DNA of 64,000 nt from positions 182,580 to 246,579 of the forward strand of contig NZ_JAJTNP010000007.1 in NCBI RefSeq assembly GCF_021311115.1. The letters run 5' to 3'. The DNA is from Chryseobacterium gwangjuense (GTDB lineage Bacteria; Bacteroidota; Bacteroidia; Flavobacteriales; Weeksellaceae). Made by a program: the position numbers and the translations under genes. Under the pieces are notes generated by a model, which did not search any database, was not told the DNA's origin, and saw only the letters and a list, made by a program, of their open reading frames with translations. Position 1 is the first letter of the stretch. Every line of letters starts with the position of its first letter. Positions 1 through 9,688 of this stretch are shown piece by piece.

Positions 1-2
1 TG

Positions 3-2363
3 GGGACAGGATTTTATCAGAAATACAAAGAAGGAATTGATTATTTAATTGAGGCTAAATATTTAGAACCTTATATGAGGATCAATTTTGTAGAGAATGA
101 AAATTCATTTTATTATGGTGGAAGTGGCAACGATAAAAATGCTACGAATCTTGATTACAACAAAACCATTGCTGCATTAACTTCATTATATAACGCCGCA
201 AGAAATCCTGAAATCAAGCAGCGTTACGGTTACCAAATCGTTCGTTTTAATCATTATACAAGAAATTACGATGCTGCAACACAGGCTTTCAAAACATACG
301 TTCAACCGGTTAAATTGAAAGGAACTCCTTATTTTATGGCTTTGGATCAGCTTGCAGGCGCACAAAGAGGACTTGAAATGAACAGCGATGCCAACTGGAA
401 TTTCTTTCAGGTTTTCATGAACAGTAAAAGCCGTAAGGAATCTGCATTCGTCTCCATGAAACTTTCCGACACCGCTTCTTTTAATAATATCATGAAAAGA
501 GCAGGAACGAATGAAGAGAAAAACATGGCGTACTTTCTTTTAGGATATGAAGATTTCAACAACCCTATTCCGATCATGGAAAAGATGTTTGAGATCGATC
601 CGAATTCTGAAATATTAAAAGTAATGGCGGTAAGGAGTATCAATGAACTTGAAAGAAGTTACCTACCCATTTATTATTATTCTGACGATAATAATTCTGC
701 AGTTCAAAAAACCACAGCTCCTACAACTTCATCCGAAACGAAAGTTGTAAAAGAAGAGAAACTTTCTATCTGGCAAAAAATTGTTCGCTTTTTTAAAAAT
801 CTTTTCGGAGGTTCGAAGTCTGATAAAAATAAAGAGAACAACAAAGCTGATCAGAGTGATGATGAATTGTTGGAAAACCCAAACAGGATTCCGGTTTTCA
901 CAAAAAGCAATTATTGGTTTGATGAAAAGACAAAAGACTATTTGGATGACTTGGAAAAGTTCACTACTAAAACCAAAGAAAAATCTAAAGACGAATATTG
1001 GCAAATTGCAGATGCCTATCTGAAATTTTTGAAAAAGGATTACAAAGGAAGTACTGAAATTTTAGAAGACATTGAAACCACCAATCCGGAATATCTTGAG
1101 CAGATCAAAAGAATGAAAATACTCAATGATATTGTTTCACAGCCTAAAATAGATGCGGAGTATGAAGATCATTTAATGAAAGACTATGCAGAATATTTTA
1201 TTGAAAAAGAAGCCAAAAAAGACAGCACAAATACAGAGGAATATGATTATTACGGTTCTGTTCCGTCAACTGCCGACTTCCTGAAAGATGTTTTGGCAAA
1301 TCGTTATTTTCTTCAGGGAGAAGACGGAAAATCGTTCCTGATGAATAATAAGCTTTCCGACCTTCAGTACAATCCGAATTCAAGCTTGGTTAAAAGCGTG
1401 GAAGACTTCTACCGAAAACCAAATAAAACCCAGCTTGAGCAGCAGATCATTGCCAAAAACATGGATGATGTAGGTAATATCGAAGCATTTTTTGCCACCA
1501 TTTATGGTGACAGAGCGATGAGAACTGCCGATTTTGAAAAAGCGAAATCCTATTATCAGAAAGCACAGAATTTTACTGGAATTCCTAGAGAAAATTATGA
1601 AACATATAATCAGGAAACAGGAAAATATGAAAAACTGGTTTACGACGGAACCAATTATGATGGTTTCAATAATATTCCTGATTATATTTTCGGACATAAT
1701 GTTTGGGAAAGCTTCGGAAGTCCGGATGAACAAAGTATGAAAGCTGAAAACTACACTGCATTTCCTTTCATTAAACCTAAAATGAATAAGCTGCAACTTG
1801 CCGATGCTTTAATTCAGCTTAAAAAAGCAGGAAATGGAAAAGATGAGAAATCGGCAAAAGCAAATCAGCTGATTGGAAATCTCTTGTACAATACTTCTAT
1901 TTTGGGATATTACAGAGAAGTTTTCGTAATGGATATTGACAACAGCAATGGAGGAAAGTATGATTTCTGGCAAACGGAACAAAAAAATCCGTATCAGTAT
2001 TATTATAAAAACTTCCTGGACAGATCTTTCATCGAGCCAGATAATTTTGACCTTGCCATTAATTATTACAAAAAAGCCTTATCTCTTTCTGCTAACAAAG
2101 AAGAAAAAGCAAGAATACTTTTCCAGATGGCAAGTGCCGAACAAGGAAAATATTATCAATATGAAGCCAAGAACCAGGCAAATATTGATTATTCCGATCC
2201 TCAATGGTCTGAAAAAACAGATGAGCATCAAAAGCAATTGGATCAGATTAAAAATCAAAAATACAGAACCTATTTTGCTTTACTGAGAACACAGTATGCA
2301 AATACAGAGACTGCTAAAAATCTTATGGGAAGCTGCTCTTATTTCGGTTACTTTATGAAATAG
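3..2363 (+). CDS. TPR-like hypothetical protein, 5' end outside window
   Basis: The reading frame is open from the left edge of the window (first full codon at position 3), so the gene begins upstream; the first internal ATG, at 75, is probably not the true start. At least 787 residues are visible. I do not recognise a named family. The protein is rich in Lys, Asn, Tyr and Gln, and has helical stretches resembling tetratricopeptide units, such as YFLLGYEDFNNPIPIMEKMF and FEKAKSYYQKAQNF, plus a KALSLSANKEEKARILFQMA stretch near the C-terminus. A basic, hydrophobic patch lies near residues 250-265 (IWQKIVRFFKNLFGG). An envelope or scaffold role is plausible but inferred. It ends in TAG, followed 14 bases later by a strong terminator shared with the convergent gene downstream. 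Confidence 0.7.
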   Translation, partial: GTGFYQKYKEGIDYLIEAKYLEPYMRINFVENENSFYYGGSGNDKNATNLDYNKTIAALTSLYNAARNPEIKQRYGYQIVRFNHYTRNYDAATQAFKTYVQPVKLKGTPYFMALDQLAGAQRGLEMNSDANWNFFQVFMNSKSRKESAFVSMKLSDTASFNNIMKRAGTNEEKNMAYFLLGYEDFNNPIPIMEKMFEIDPNSEILKVMAVRSINELERSYLPIYYYSDDNNSAVQKTTAPTTSSETKVVKEEKLSIWQKIVRFFKNLFGGSKSDKNKENNKADQSDDELLENPNRIPVFTKSNYWFDEKTKDYLDDLEKFTTKTKEKSKDEYWQIADAYLKFLKKDYKGSTEILEDIETTNPEYLEQIKRMKILNDIVSQPKIDAEYEDHLMKDYAEYFIEKEAKKDSTNTEEYDYYGSVPSTADFLKDVLANRYFLQGEDGKSFLMNNKLSDLQYNPNSSLVKSVEDFYRKPNKTQLEQQIIAKNMDDVGNIEAFFATIYGDRAMRTADFEKAKSYYQKAQNFTGIPRENYETYNQETGKYEKLVYDGTNYDGFNNIPDYIFGHNVWESFGSPDEQSMKAENYTAFPFIKPKMNKLQLADALIQLKKAGNGKDEKSAKANQLIGNLLYNTSILGYYREVFVMDIDNSNGGKYDFWQTEQKNPYQYYYKNFLDRSFIEPDNFDLAINYYKKALSLSANKEEKARILFQMASAEQGKYYQYEAKNQANIDYSDPQWSEKTDEHQKQLDQIKNQKYRTYFALLRTQYANTETAKNLMGSCSYFGYFMK

Positions 2364-2377
2364 TTTTTTAAAATAGA

Positions 2378-2405
2378 AAAGGAATCAATTCGATTCCTTT
2401 TTTTC
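2378..2405. terminator. Bidirectional rho-independent terminator
   Basis: A 9-bp stem (AAAGGAATC / GATTCCTTT, five-base loop) is followed by a T run on the plus strand and preceded by A residues that serve the minus strand. It lies between two convergent genes. Its stem overlaps the last codons and the stop of the minus-strand gene ending at 2385. Confidence 0.85.
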
Positions 2406-2885
2406 ATTTTGTTTCTGAAGCCATTCTTCATGTCTCGTTTTGAAGGCTTCATGTTTATTATGCTGATTATGCTCTGCTGCATCTATGGAGTGTGAAGTGT
2501 GGATATCCGCATCGTTTTTGGCGAGCTTTGCCAAGTTTTCATAGAAGCAGTGCAGCTGATCCAATTCTTTTTCTGTCAGTTCTTCAATATCTACAATTCT
2601 ATTACTTGCTTTTCCATGCGCCGCAATCAATTCGTTCAGCTTTATCTGAATGGCTTTCGAATCTTTATTTTGTGATTTCTGAATGAGAAAAACCATCAAA
2701 AAAGTAATAATGGTCGTTCCGGTATTGATGACCAATTGCCAGGTTTCTGAATAATCAAAAACAGGTCCTGAAAACGCCCAGGCAATTACAATAACCGTGG
2801 CTCCTATAAAAGCATAAGGACTGCCTGTAAATTTTGTTGCCCAATCTGAAAATTTCTCGAAAATACTTTTGTTTGATTTACCCAT
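2385..2885 (-). CDS. Low affinity iron permease family protein
   Basis: A 166-residue protein with two adjacent membrane segments at about residues 22-43 (SPYAFIGATVIVIAWAFSGP) and 50-70 (LVINTGTTIITFLMVFLIQ), then a cytoplasmic helical tail. The layout and the motif NTGTTIITFLMVFLIQKSQN-(K)DSKAIQIKL are typical of the bacterial proteins in the low affinity iron permease family (related to yeast Fet4 by name). Real substrate specificity in bacteria is poorly established, so iron transport is a family label and not a demonstrated role. The C-terminal KKESN codons form one arm of the shared terminator. The gene is monocistronic. The start codon is ATG, and no canonical TAnnTTTG box is obvious upstream. 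Confidence 0.85.
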   Translation of the reverse strand: MGKSNKSIFEKFSDWATKFTGSPYAFIGATVIVIAWAFSGPVFDYSETWQLVINTGTTIITFLMVFLIQKSQNKDSKAIQIKLNELIAAHGKASNRIVDIEELTEKELDQLHCFYENLAKLAKNDADIHTSHSIDAAEHNQHNKHEAFKTRHEEWLQKQNEKKESN

Positions 2886-2962
2886 TGTATTAGTTTTGGT
2901 AGGTTATAAATATCAAAAACTCCGCCGAAGTTGGCAGAGTCTGGGTTAATTTGATTGGTTCC

Positions 2963-3790
2963 TTATTCGTATTTCATTGCTTTATCCCTTTCGATCGGGT
3001 TATTGGTTTTGCGAAGCATTTCCTGAAGTTTTTTACTAAGATCATTGAATTGTTCTGCTTTGGTAATTTTCGTTCCCATGACAAACATTTCCCCTTGCAT
3101 ATTTTCTTTAAAATCTTTTCTCATATCCTGAAGAGGATCGTTATAGAAATCCAGCTTTTTCTTAATTCTTATTTTTTCGGACACTTCCAAAGGTTTTGTT
3201 CCATAATAAGTTTCCACAAATCCTAGTGTATCGTAAGTCTCCTTCAAATTAGTGTTTTTAATTAAAGTGAAAATGAAATTAGAACTTGAGTCTTCCAGTT
3301 GAAAAATCAATCCCGGAAGTCCGCGAAATTTATAAGGTCCTTCAGAAATAGCTACATTTTTGTTGAACCACGCCACCCAACTTCTTCCTCCGAAATTCGT
3401 AGTCGCCTTTTGTAAGGTATATTCTCCAAACTTTTTGGTTTCATTCGATAGGTTCCAAGACATTTTATCTTCCGTTGGAAAGGTAAACATATCATGGCCT
3501 ATCAATTCATAATTCTGATTTTTAAAGGAATTTCTTTCATGTTTTAATGAGGGAAACCAACTCCCATACCGACGTCCGTAATTTCCTGTAGCTTTATTAA
3601 TGGAATCTGACTTTAAGTAATCGTATTCATAATATTTTACATCTTTAGGGTTAACGTCTAATACGAAATTCACCTTTTCATGCTGGCTTTTAGTAGAATC
3701 CATTTTGAATTGAAGTTCATAAATAAATCTCTGTGTTTGTGCATTTACGCAGCAACTTATTATTACCAACAATGAAAGTATTTTTTTCAT
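2963..3790 (-). CDS. GLPGLI family protein
   Basis: The diagnostic motif FRGLPGLIFQLEDSSSNF sits in the middle of the protein, which defines the GLPGLI family of secreted Bacteroidota proteins of unknown function. The start is placed at 3790, giving the signal peptide MKKILSLLVIISCCVNAQ; in-frame ATGs at 3796 and 3820 would only add residues ahead of it. The mature part is mostly beta-rich with a Lys-rich C-terminal helix (DMRKDFKENMQGEM). Members of this family are often found beside TonB-dependent transporters, but this copy stands alone between the iron permease gene and the str operon. Function is unknown. Confidence 0.88.
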   Translation of the reverse strand: MKKILSLLVIISCCVNAQTQRFIYELQFKMDSTKSQHEKVNFVLDVNPKDVKYYEYDYLKSDSINKATGNYGRRYGSWFPSLKHERNSFKNQNYELIGHDMFTFPTEDKMSWNLSNETKKFGEYTLQKATTNFGGRSWVAWFNKNVAISEGPYKFRGLPGLIFQLEDSSSNFIFTLIKNTNLKETYDTLGFVETYYGTKPLEVSEKIRIKKKLDFYNDPLQDMRKDFKENMQGEMFVMGTKITKAEQFNDLSKKLQEMLRKTNNPIERDKAMKYE

Positions 3791-3893
3791 GATCATATTT
3801 TTACTAAATATACAAAACAAACTGAACCCAGTAATACATCGTATTAATTGTTTTTTAATTCAATTTTAAGAAGATGAAAATGTATTATAAATG

Positions 3894-3925
3894 AAAAATC
3901 CGTCCCAAAAAGGAACGGATTTTTT
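3894..3925 (-). terminator. Terminator of the str operon after rpsJ
   Basis: AAAAATCCGT and ACGGATTTTT form a 10-bp stem around a short CC/GG-closed loop; read on the minus strand it ends in a T run. It lies 25 bases after the rpsJ stop, so transcription probably ends here and does not continue into further ribosomal protein genes. Confidence 0.85.
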
Positions 3926-3949
3926 ATAATCATGCAAAGTATGCAATTA

Positions 3950-4255
3950 TCACACTTTAATTTCAACGTCAACTCCTGAAGGAAGTTCTAATTTCATTAG
4001 AGCATCAACAGTTTTAGAAGAAGAAGAGTAGATATCCATTAGTCTCTTGTGAGCTGATAATTGGAACTGCTCTCTTGCTTTCTTGTTTACGTGCGGAGAT
4101 CTCAACACAGTGAAGATTCTCTTATTCGTTGGCAATGGAATTGGTCCGTTTACAACAGCACCAGTAGCCTTTACCGTTTTTACGATTTTCTCAGCAGACT
4201 TGTCTACCAAGTTGTAATCGTAAGATTTTAGTTTTATTCTGATTCTTTGTGACAT
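3950..4255 (-). CDS. rpsJ: 30S ribosomal protein S10
   Basis: 101 residues, full length for S10, a component of the 30S head that also acts in transcription antitermination with NusB/NusG in other bacteria. Recognised by [20 protein letters not shown] at the N-terminus, the loop [20 protein letters not shown] and the C-terminal [13 protein letters not shown]. It is the last gene of rpsL-rpsG-fusA-rpsJ, 16 bases after fusA. In many bacteria rpsJ leads the S10 operon (rplC and on); here a terminator and unrelated genes follow instead. Confidence 0.98.
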   Translation of the reverse strand: MSQRIRIKLKSYDYNLVDKSAEKIVKTVKATGAVVNGPIPLPTNKRIFTVLRSPHVNKKAREQFQLSAHKRLMDIYSSSSKTVDALMKLELPSGVDVEIKV

Positions 4256-4271
4256 TTCTTTAATTTAAAAA

Positions 4272-6389
4272 TTAACCTTTTGCTTTAGCGATGATATCGT
4301 CAGCAACGTTTTGAGGAGTAGCTTGGTACTTCTCTAATTCCATAGAAGAAGTAGCTCTTCCTGATGAAAGTGTTCTTAGAGTTGTTACATATCCAAACAT
4401 TTCAGAAAGTGGAACAGAACCTTTGATTACAACAGCACCGTTTTTCTCTTCCTGACCACTGATAGTACCTCTTCTCTTGTTAAGGTCACCAATGATGTTA
4501 CCCATATATTCTTCCGGAGTTACAACTTCCAGTTTCATAATAGGCTCCATAATTACTGGCTTAGCAGCACGTCCCGCTTCTTTAAATCCTAATTTAGCAG
4601 CCATTTCAAAAGAAAGAGCATCAGAATCCACTGCGTGGAAAGATCCATCTTTAAGAGTAACTTTAATACCTTCAACTTCGAAACCAGCCAAAGGACCGTT
4701 CTTCATTGCAGCTTTAAATCCTTTTTCAATTGCAGGAACAAATTCTCTAGGAACGTTACCACCTTTGATCTCATTGATGAATTCTAAACCAACTTTACCT
4801 TCGTCTGCAGGTCCTAGTTCAAATACAATGTCAGCAAATTTACCTTTACCACCAGATTGTTTTTTGTAAACTTCTCTGTGTTGAGCAACTTTTGTTAAGT
4901 TTTCTTTGTACTCTACCTGAGGTTGTCCTTGGTTTACTTCAACCTTGAATTCTCTCTTCATACGGTCTACAATGATATCTAAGTGAAGCTCACCCATACC
5001 AGAGATGATCGTTTGTCCAGAAGCCTCGTCAGTTCTTACAGTAAACGTTGGATCTTCTTCAGCCAATTTAGCTAAAGCGTTACCCATTTTATCCTGGTCA
5101 GCTTTAGTTTTAGGCTCAACAGCGATACCAATTACCGGATCAGGGAAAACCATCGATTCTAGAACGATTGGGTTTTTCTCGTCACACATAGTATCACCAG
5201 TTTTGATAGACTTGAATCCTACCGCTGCACCAATATCACCAGCTTCAATATATTCTACTGGGTTTTGCTTGTTAGCGTGCATCTGATAGATTCTAGAGAT
5301 TCTTTCTTTATCTCCTGAACGAGTGTTCAAGATATAAGAACCAGCATCTAGTCTTCCTGAGTATGCTCTGAAGAATGCTAATCTTCCCACGAACGGGTCA
5401 GTAGCAATCTTAAATGCTAGAGCAGAGAAAGGCTCATCTACAGATGGCTTTCTTGTAATTTCAGCGTCAGTTCTTGGGTCAGTACCTTTGATATCATCTT
5501 TATCCAATGGAGAAGGCAAGTATTTACATACTGCATCCAACATAAACTGTACTCCTTTATTCTTGAATGAAGAACCACAAGTCATTGGGATAATAGATAA
5601 ATCGATAGTAGCAGCTCTCAATGCAGCATTGATTTCTTCTTCTGTAATTGAATCTGGATCTTCGAAGAATTTCTCCATCAAAGTTTCGTCATATTCAGAA
5701 ACAGCTTCTACTAGTTTCTCTCTGTATTCAAGAACTTCATCTTTCATGTCTTCAGGAATTGGAACTACTTCGAAAGTAGCACCTTGTCCAGCTTCATCCC
5801 AGATGATCGCTCTGTTTTTAATTAAGTCAACAACACCTTTGAAATCTTCTTCAGCACCGATTGGTAAAACGATTGGAACTGCATTTGATCCTAACATCTC
5901 TTTAACCTGGTTTACCACGTTAAGGAAGTCAGCACCTTGTCTGTCCATTTTGTTTACGAATCCCATTCTAGCAACTTTGTAGTTGTCAGCAAGTCTCCAG
6001 TTTGTTTCAGACTGAGGCTCTACTCCATCTACTGCAGAGAATAAGAATACCAATCCATCCAATACTCTTAAAGATCTGTTTACTTCTACAGTGAAGTCAA
6101 CGTGTCCCGGTGTATCGATAATGTTGAAGTGATAAGGTTTAGTATCAGCTAATGGCTTACCTTGGTCTGTTGGAAAGTTCCAAGAACAAGTAGTCGCAGC
6201 AGAAGTAATTGTAATACCTCTTTCTGCTTCCTGCTCCATCCAGTCCATTGTAGAAGCACCATCGTGAACTTCTCCAATTTTGTGGTTTACTCCTGTATAG
6301 AATAAGATTCTTTCTGTAGTCGTAGTTTTACCAGCATCAATGTGCGCAGCAATACCAATGTTTCTTGTAAATTTAAGATCTCTACTCAT
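4272..6389 (-). CDS. fusA: Translation elongation factor G
   Basis: 705 residues, the normal EF-G length. It catalyses GTP-dependent translocation of tRNA and mRNA on the ribosome. G-domain motifs are visible: G1 [19 protein letters not shown] near residue 15, the switch 2 DTPGHVDF, and G4 [10 protein letters not shown]. Domains II to V follow, including the domain [18 protein letters not shown] segment. It lies between rpsG (6 bases) and rpsJ (16 bases), so it is clearly co-transcribed. No Shine-Dalgarno-like sequence precedes the ATG, as usual for this phylum. Confidence 0.98.
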   Translation of the reverse strand: MSRDLKFTRNIGIAAHIDAGKTTTTERILFYTGVNHKIGEVHDGASTMDWMEQEAERGITITSAATTCSWNFPTDQGKPLADTKPYHFNIIDTPGHVDFTVEVNRSLRVLDGLVFLFSAVDGVEPQSETNWRLADNYKVARMGFVNKMDRQGADFLNVVNQVKEMLGSNAVPIVLPIGAEEDFKGVVDLIKNRAIIWDEAGQGATFEVVPIPEDMKDEVLEYREKLVEAVSEYDETLMEKFFEDPDSITEEEINAALRAATIDLSIIPMTCGSSFKNKGVQFMLDAVCKYLPSPLDKDDIKGTDPRTDAEITRKPSVDEPFSALAFKIATDPFVGRLAFFRAYSGRLDAGSYILNTRSGDKERISRIYQMHANKQNPVEYIEAGDIGAAVGFKSIKTGDTMCDEKNPIVLESMVFPDPVIGIAVEPKTKADQDKMGNALAKLAEEDPTFTVRTDEASGQTIISGMGELHLDIIVDRMKREFKVEVNQGQPQVEYKENLTKVAQHREVYKKQSGGKGKFADIVFELGPADEGKVGLEFINEIKGGNVPREFVPAIEKGFKAAMKNGPLAGFEVEGIKVTLKDGSFHAVDSDALSFEMAAKLGFKEAGRAAKPVIMEPIMKLEVVTPEEYMGNIIGDLNKRRGTISGQEEKNGAVVIKGSVPLSEMFGYVTTLRTLSSGRATSSMELEKYQATPQNVADDIIAKAKG

Positions 6390-6395
6390 TTCTAA

Positions 6396-6872
6396 TTAGA
6401 ATTTAAAGTGTGAGAAAGCTTTGTTAGCTTCCGCCATTTTGTGAGTATCAGATTTTTTCTTGAAAGCAGCACCTTCTTCTCTAGAAGCAGCTACTACTTC
6501 ATTAGCTAATTTCAAAGCCATAGACTTATCATTTCTCTTTTTAGAGTAGCTAATTAACCATTTCATTGCCATAGAAATTTTTCTATCAGCTCTGATTGGC
6601 ATAGGGATCTGGAAGTTAGCTCCACCTACTCTTCTAGAACGTACTTCTACGTGAGGCATAACGTTTGTTAATGCATCTTTCCAGATTTCTAGTGCAGTTT
6701 TTTCAGTTTCTCCTTTTTTAGTTTCTACGATATCTAATGCATCATAGAAAATTTTGAATGCGATTGACTTCTTACCGTCAAGCATTAAGTTGTTTACGAA
6801 TCTTGTTACCAATTGATCATTAAACTTCGGATCTGGTAACAACGGTCTTTTTTTCGCTTTTGTCTTTCTCAT
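6396..6872 (-). CDS. rpsG: 30S ribosomal protein S7
   Basis: 158 residues, the usual S7 length. S7 nucleates assembly of the 30S head on 16S rRNA and contacts the E site. Recognised by [18 protein letters not shown], the [20 protein letters not shown] segment, [17 protein letters not shown] and the C-terminal [12 protein letters not shown]. It is the second gene of the str operon, 23 bases after rpsL and 6 bases before fusA. Confidence 0.98.
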   Translation of the reverse strand: MRKTKAKKRPLLPDPKFNDQLVTRFVNNLMLDGKKSIAFKIFYDALDIVETKKGETEKTALEIWKDALTNVMPHVEVRSRRVGGANFQIPMPIRADRKISMAMKWLISYSKKRNDKSMALKLANEVVAASREEGAAFKKKSDTHKMAEANKAFSHFKF

Positions 6873-6895
6873 TGCTTTTGTACCTTATTTAATGA

Positions 6896-7309
6896 TTATT
6901 TTTTCTTTCCTTTTGCAGGAGCAGCAGCTGCTTGTCCTGGTTTAGGTCTCTTAGCTCCGTACTTAGATCTTCTCTGTGTTCTTCCATTTACACCAGCTGT
7001 GTCTAAAGCACCTCTTACGATGTGGTAACGTACTCCCGGTAGGTCTTTCACCCTTCCGCCTCTAACCAATACTATCGAGTGCTCTTGAAGATTATGTCCT
7101 TCGCCCGGGATATAGGCGTTAACTTCTTTACCGTTTGAAAGTCTTACCCTTGCTACTTTTCTAAGTGCAGAGTTAGGTTTCTTAGGTGTAGTTGTATATA
7201 CTCTCGTACATACACCACGTCTTTGTGGACAAGAATCAAGGGCAGCCGATTTGCTCTTCTTGGCAAGCGTGGCTCTTCCTTTTCTTACTAATTGTTGAAT
7301 AGTAGGCAT
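6896..7309 (-). CDS. rpsL: 30S ribosomal protein S12
   Basis: 137 residues. S12 acts at the decoding centre and is the classic site of streptomycin-resistance changes. The conserved blocks [20 protein letters not shown] and [20 protein letters not shown] are present, with the wild-type Lys in TTPKKPNS and in GRVKDLPG. An Ala/Lys-rich C-terminal tail ([13 protein letters not shown]) lengthens it slightly beyond the usual 124-130 residues. First gene of the operon, with a clear TAnnTTTG promoter 25 bases upstream. Confidence 0.98.
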   Translation of the reverse strand: MPTIQQLVRKGRATLAKKSKSAALDSCPQRRGVCTRVYTTTPKKPNSALRKVARVRLSNGKEVNAYIPGEGHNLQEHSIVLVRGGRVKDLPGVRYHIVRGALDTAGVNGRTQRRSKYGAKRPKPGQAAAAPAKGKKK

Positions 7310-7333
7310 TTAATTGCTTTTTATTTTAGGGTG

Positions 7334-7363
7334 CAAAAATAGCAATATTTTTTTAATTAACAA
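7334..7363 (-). promoter_or_regulatory. str operon promoter (TTG-N19-TATTTTTG)
   Basis: On the minus strand the -7 box TATTTTTG (CAAAAATA at 7334-7341) is preceded by TTG (CAA at 7361-7363) with a 19-base spacer. This fits the Bacteroidota sigma-A consensus and sits about 25 bases before the rpsL ATG. Confidence 0.75.
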
Positions 7364-7418
7364 GCAGTTATGAAGAAATAATCTTTTTATTTAAAAATTA
7401 ATTAACAGACACTTAGAT

Positions 7419-9011
7419 TTAATCAACAATTGTGACCTGCACATTCTTATTCCAATTAAAAGCCTTAATGTTCTTCTTAAGCTGTTGCAGATTATGATGA
7501 TCAATAGAATAGAAAGAGACTTCATCCTGAGCAACACTAAACTTATCCTGGATTTTCAAAACAGCCGCTTTCTTCCATCCATCCGGAACTTCTCCCTGAA
7601 GCCAGTTTTCATAGACAACCGCTATTTCATATTTATTTTTATCACAATATTCTGTAAGAAAAATCTTAAAGCTTTGATCAAACTGTTTTTTAGATTCATT
7701 AAAACGGATAGTCTCAACCGATCCCAACCCTGCAATATCTAATAAATGAATATCTGTATAATAAGTAATTGCACCAATATCATTGGCCACTACTTTTGAT
7801 GTATTATAATAGGTATGAAGAAATCTTGCAGATTGAAACTGCTGTTCGTACACATTTTTACCACCTTTCTCTAACATCATATGAGCCACCCAACATTTGT
7901 AGCCCAGCAGAACAACATTCATTATTATTAATCCGGAAATCAATTTTTCATTCCTCACCTTGTATTTGAAGTTCACAAAAAAAGGTTTCATTATAGGAAT
8001 CAGTGCCATACAAAAACCAACAAGAATATAAGCTTCATACCTAAACATTCCTTTGAGATCAGCAAACATTGAATGACAGACTACCAGTAAAGAGAATACG
8101 ATAATCAGAAAATGATCTTTAACAAACTCATTAAAGCTTCTTTTGTTCTTAGAATCTCTCAAGATCAGGATTAAACTTATCACAACAGGAAAGAAACCTA
8201 TTTTATAAAAGCTTATATTGAATAAAAAGTTATCTAAAAGAATTGATTTTAATTGAACAGATAAATTGGAATCAAAGCTAAGTTTCGTTCCTTTTACTAC
8301 AACCGAATTGGGAAAGAAATACCCGTCATGCTGCTCATTAAAATAACCAAAAATTAAAATCGGAATAAATCCGACCAACAAAACCATAATGGCTTCTTTC
8401 CATTTTTTCGTTAAAGCAAATACAAAAGCCAACATTACAAAATAAAACATACTTTCAAAACGAACCAACCCCATTAATAATAACGAAGAATAAAATCCGA
8501 AAACAGCCCATTTATTTTGAATTTTTGAAAAACAGAAAATATTGAGCACAATCAAAAAGACATGAAACACATGCTCCATTCCCGACAACACCTGCAGATG
8601 TAAAACAGAAAAAAACAAAGTGAAAAGGACAGCACAAACAACACTTCTTGTTTTTTCAAAAATCCCGGAGAAATATTCATTAAGAAAATAAACAGTTCCT
8701 ATCCCGAAAACCACATTAAAATACAAAGGAATCTGATCGCTATTTCCAAAGATCTTAATCAGGACACTTAAGAGATAAGTAAACAAAGGAGAAGAAGAAG
8801 TGGAAGAAAATTGATACTTCGTCACTCCCCAAACATCATATAATGCAAAATTCTTTGCTATCGCCAAATGAATATAAGCATCATCAATAGGGTATACATA
8901 ATGAGCATCTGTTTTCAAAAGTACATTCAGATAATATCCCAAGCAAATCCCAAAGAATACAATACCTATTATCAAAAAGCTCTTTAAGTGTACTCCAAAA
9001 ACTACCCTCAT
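7419..9011 (-). CDS. Predicted GT-C-type polytopic membrane protein
   Basis: 530 residues with about ten hydrophobic segments. The first helix is near residues 12-33, then an acidic loop reading PIDDAYIHLAIAKNFA with a nearby FSSTSSSPLF. An Asp-rich first periplasmic loop followed by many helices and a soluble C-terminal domain is the architecture of GT-C glycosyltransferases that use lipid-linked sugars. The C-terminal about 100 residues contain VANDIGAITYYTDIHLLDIAGL, which is common in such putative mannosyl/arabinosyl transferase-like proteins. The donor and acceptor cannot be predicted. It is monocistronic, convergent with nothing nearby, and has its own promoter at 9036. Confidence 0.7.
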   Translation of the reverse strand: MRVVFGVHLKSFLIIGIVFFGICLGYYLNVLLKTDAHYVYPIDDAYIHLAIAKNFALYDVWGVTKYQFSSTSSSPLFTYLLSVLIKIFGNSDQIPLYFNVVFGIGTVYFLNEYFSGIFEKTRSVVCAVLFTLFFSVLHLQVLSGMEHVFHVFLIVLNIFCFSKIQNKWAVFGFYSSLLLMGLVRFESMFYFVMLAFVFALTKKWKEAIMVLLVGFIPILIFGYFNEQHDGYFFPNSVVVKGTKLSFDSNLSVQLKSILLDNFLFNISFYKIGFFPVVISLILILRDSKNKRSFNEFVKDHFLIIVFSLLVVCHSMFADLKGMFRYEAYILVGFCMALIPIMKPFFVNFKYKVRNEKLISGLIIMNVVLLGYKCWVAHMMLEKGGKNVYEQQFQSARFLHTYYNTSKVVANDIGAITYYTDIHLLDIAGLGSVETIRFNESKKQFDQSFKIFLTEYCDKNKYEIAVVYENWLQGEVPDGWKKAAVLKIQDKFSVAQDEVSFYSIDHHNLQQLKKNIKAFNWNKNVQVTIVD

Positions 9012-9035
9012 ATTTTTTATACATTATAAAAATAT

Positions 9036-9043
9036 CAAAGATA
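9036..9043 (-). promoter_or_regulatory. -7 box TATCTTTG for the GT-C-like gene
   Basis: CAAAGATA on the plus strand is TATCTTTG on the minus strand, matching TAnnTTTG, 24 bases before the ATG at 9011. Confidence 0.6.
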
Positions 9044-9087
9044 AGTATCATCTATTACATTTAACCAGAGTTCGGCACAGTATTTCC

Positions 9088-9095
9088 TACCTTTG
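9088..9095 (+). promoter_or_regulatory. -7 box TACCTTTG for dps
   Basis: A perfect TAnnTTTG match ends 21 bases before the chosen ATG at 9117. It argues against the earlier in-frame GTG-type start at 9093, which would lie inside the promoter. Confidence 0.7.
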
Positions 9096-9116
9096 TGGTA
9101 TATAAATAATAAACCT

Positions 9117-9593
9117 ATGAAAAACGCAAGTATTATTGGATTAAAAGAAGCCGATTGCAAGAAAATTGCAGAAAAATTAAATATCCTTTTGGCCAACTAT
9201 TCTGTTTTTTACCAAAACACAAGAGGTTCTCACTGGAACATTAAAGGGGAACAATTTTTCACCCTGCATCCGAAATTTGAAGAGCTTTACAATAGTTTAG
9301 TCCTGAAAATAGATGAAATTGCAGAAAGAATTCTAACATTAGGAGCAACACCGGCACATAATTATTCCGATTATTTAAAAGTTGCAACCATTAAAGAAAG
9401 TCAGGAAGTAAGTAACGGAACCAAAAGTGTAGAAATTATTTTAGATTCCTTTAAAGTGGTTATCGATCTTCAAAGAGAGCTTTTAGATATCACCGATAAA
9501 GCCGGAGACGAAGGTACAAACTCTCAAATGAGCGACTACATCACAGAACAGGAAAAAGAAGTCTGGATGTATAATTCATATTTAGGGAAATAA
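9117..9593 (+). CDS. dps: Dps family DNA-protection/ferritin-like protein
   Basis: 158 residues from the ATG at 9117. Dps proteins assemble into 12-mers that oxidise and store iron with hydrogen peroxide and shield DNA. The ferroxidase residues are visible in NTRGSHWNIKGEQFFTLHPKFEELY (His in SHWN, His/Asp/Glu at the subunit interface) and KIDEIAERILTLGATP, a very typical Dps signature. The N-terminus is short, without the Lys-rich DNA-binding tail of E. coli Dps. The start was chosen because of the promoter at 9088-9095. Probably stress regulated, but no operator was identified. Confidence 0.95.
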   Translation: MKNASIIGLKEADCKKIAEKLNILLANYSVFYQNTRGSHWNIKGEQFFTLHPKFEELYNSLVLKIDEIAERILTLGATPAHNYSDYLKVATIKESQEVSNGTKSVEIILDSFKVVIDLQRELLDITDKAGDEGTNSQMSDYITEQEKEVWMYNSYLGK

Positions 9594-9621
9594 ACCGTTC
9601 AGAAACTTCAAAATAGTATAA

Positions 9622-9650
9622 AAAAATCGCCTTACATTTAGGCGATTTTT
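9622..9650 (+). terminator. Terminator after dps
   Basis: AAAAATCGCC and GGCGATTTTT form a 10-bp perfect stem around a nine-base loop, followed by more T residues, 28 bases after the dps stop. Confidence 0.9.
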
Positions 9651-9662
9651 ATTTTTAATTAA

Positions 9663-9670
9663 TAAATTTG
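9663..9670 (+). promoter_or_regulatory. -7 box TAAATTTG for pncB operon
   Basis: Perfect TAnnTTTG match 18 bases before the pncB ATG at 9689 and directly after the dps terminator, so the start of transcription is very close to the coding region. Confidence 0.65.
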
Positions 9671-9688
9671 CGTTAAAACAACACAATT

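Noticed and set aside
4477..5982. Three plus-strand ORFs of 93-164 codons within fusA
   Set aside because: They lie fully antisense to a highly conserved gene and have no domain features; long antisense frames are expected from its codon use.
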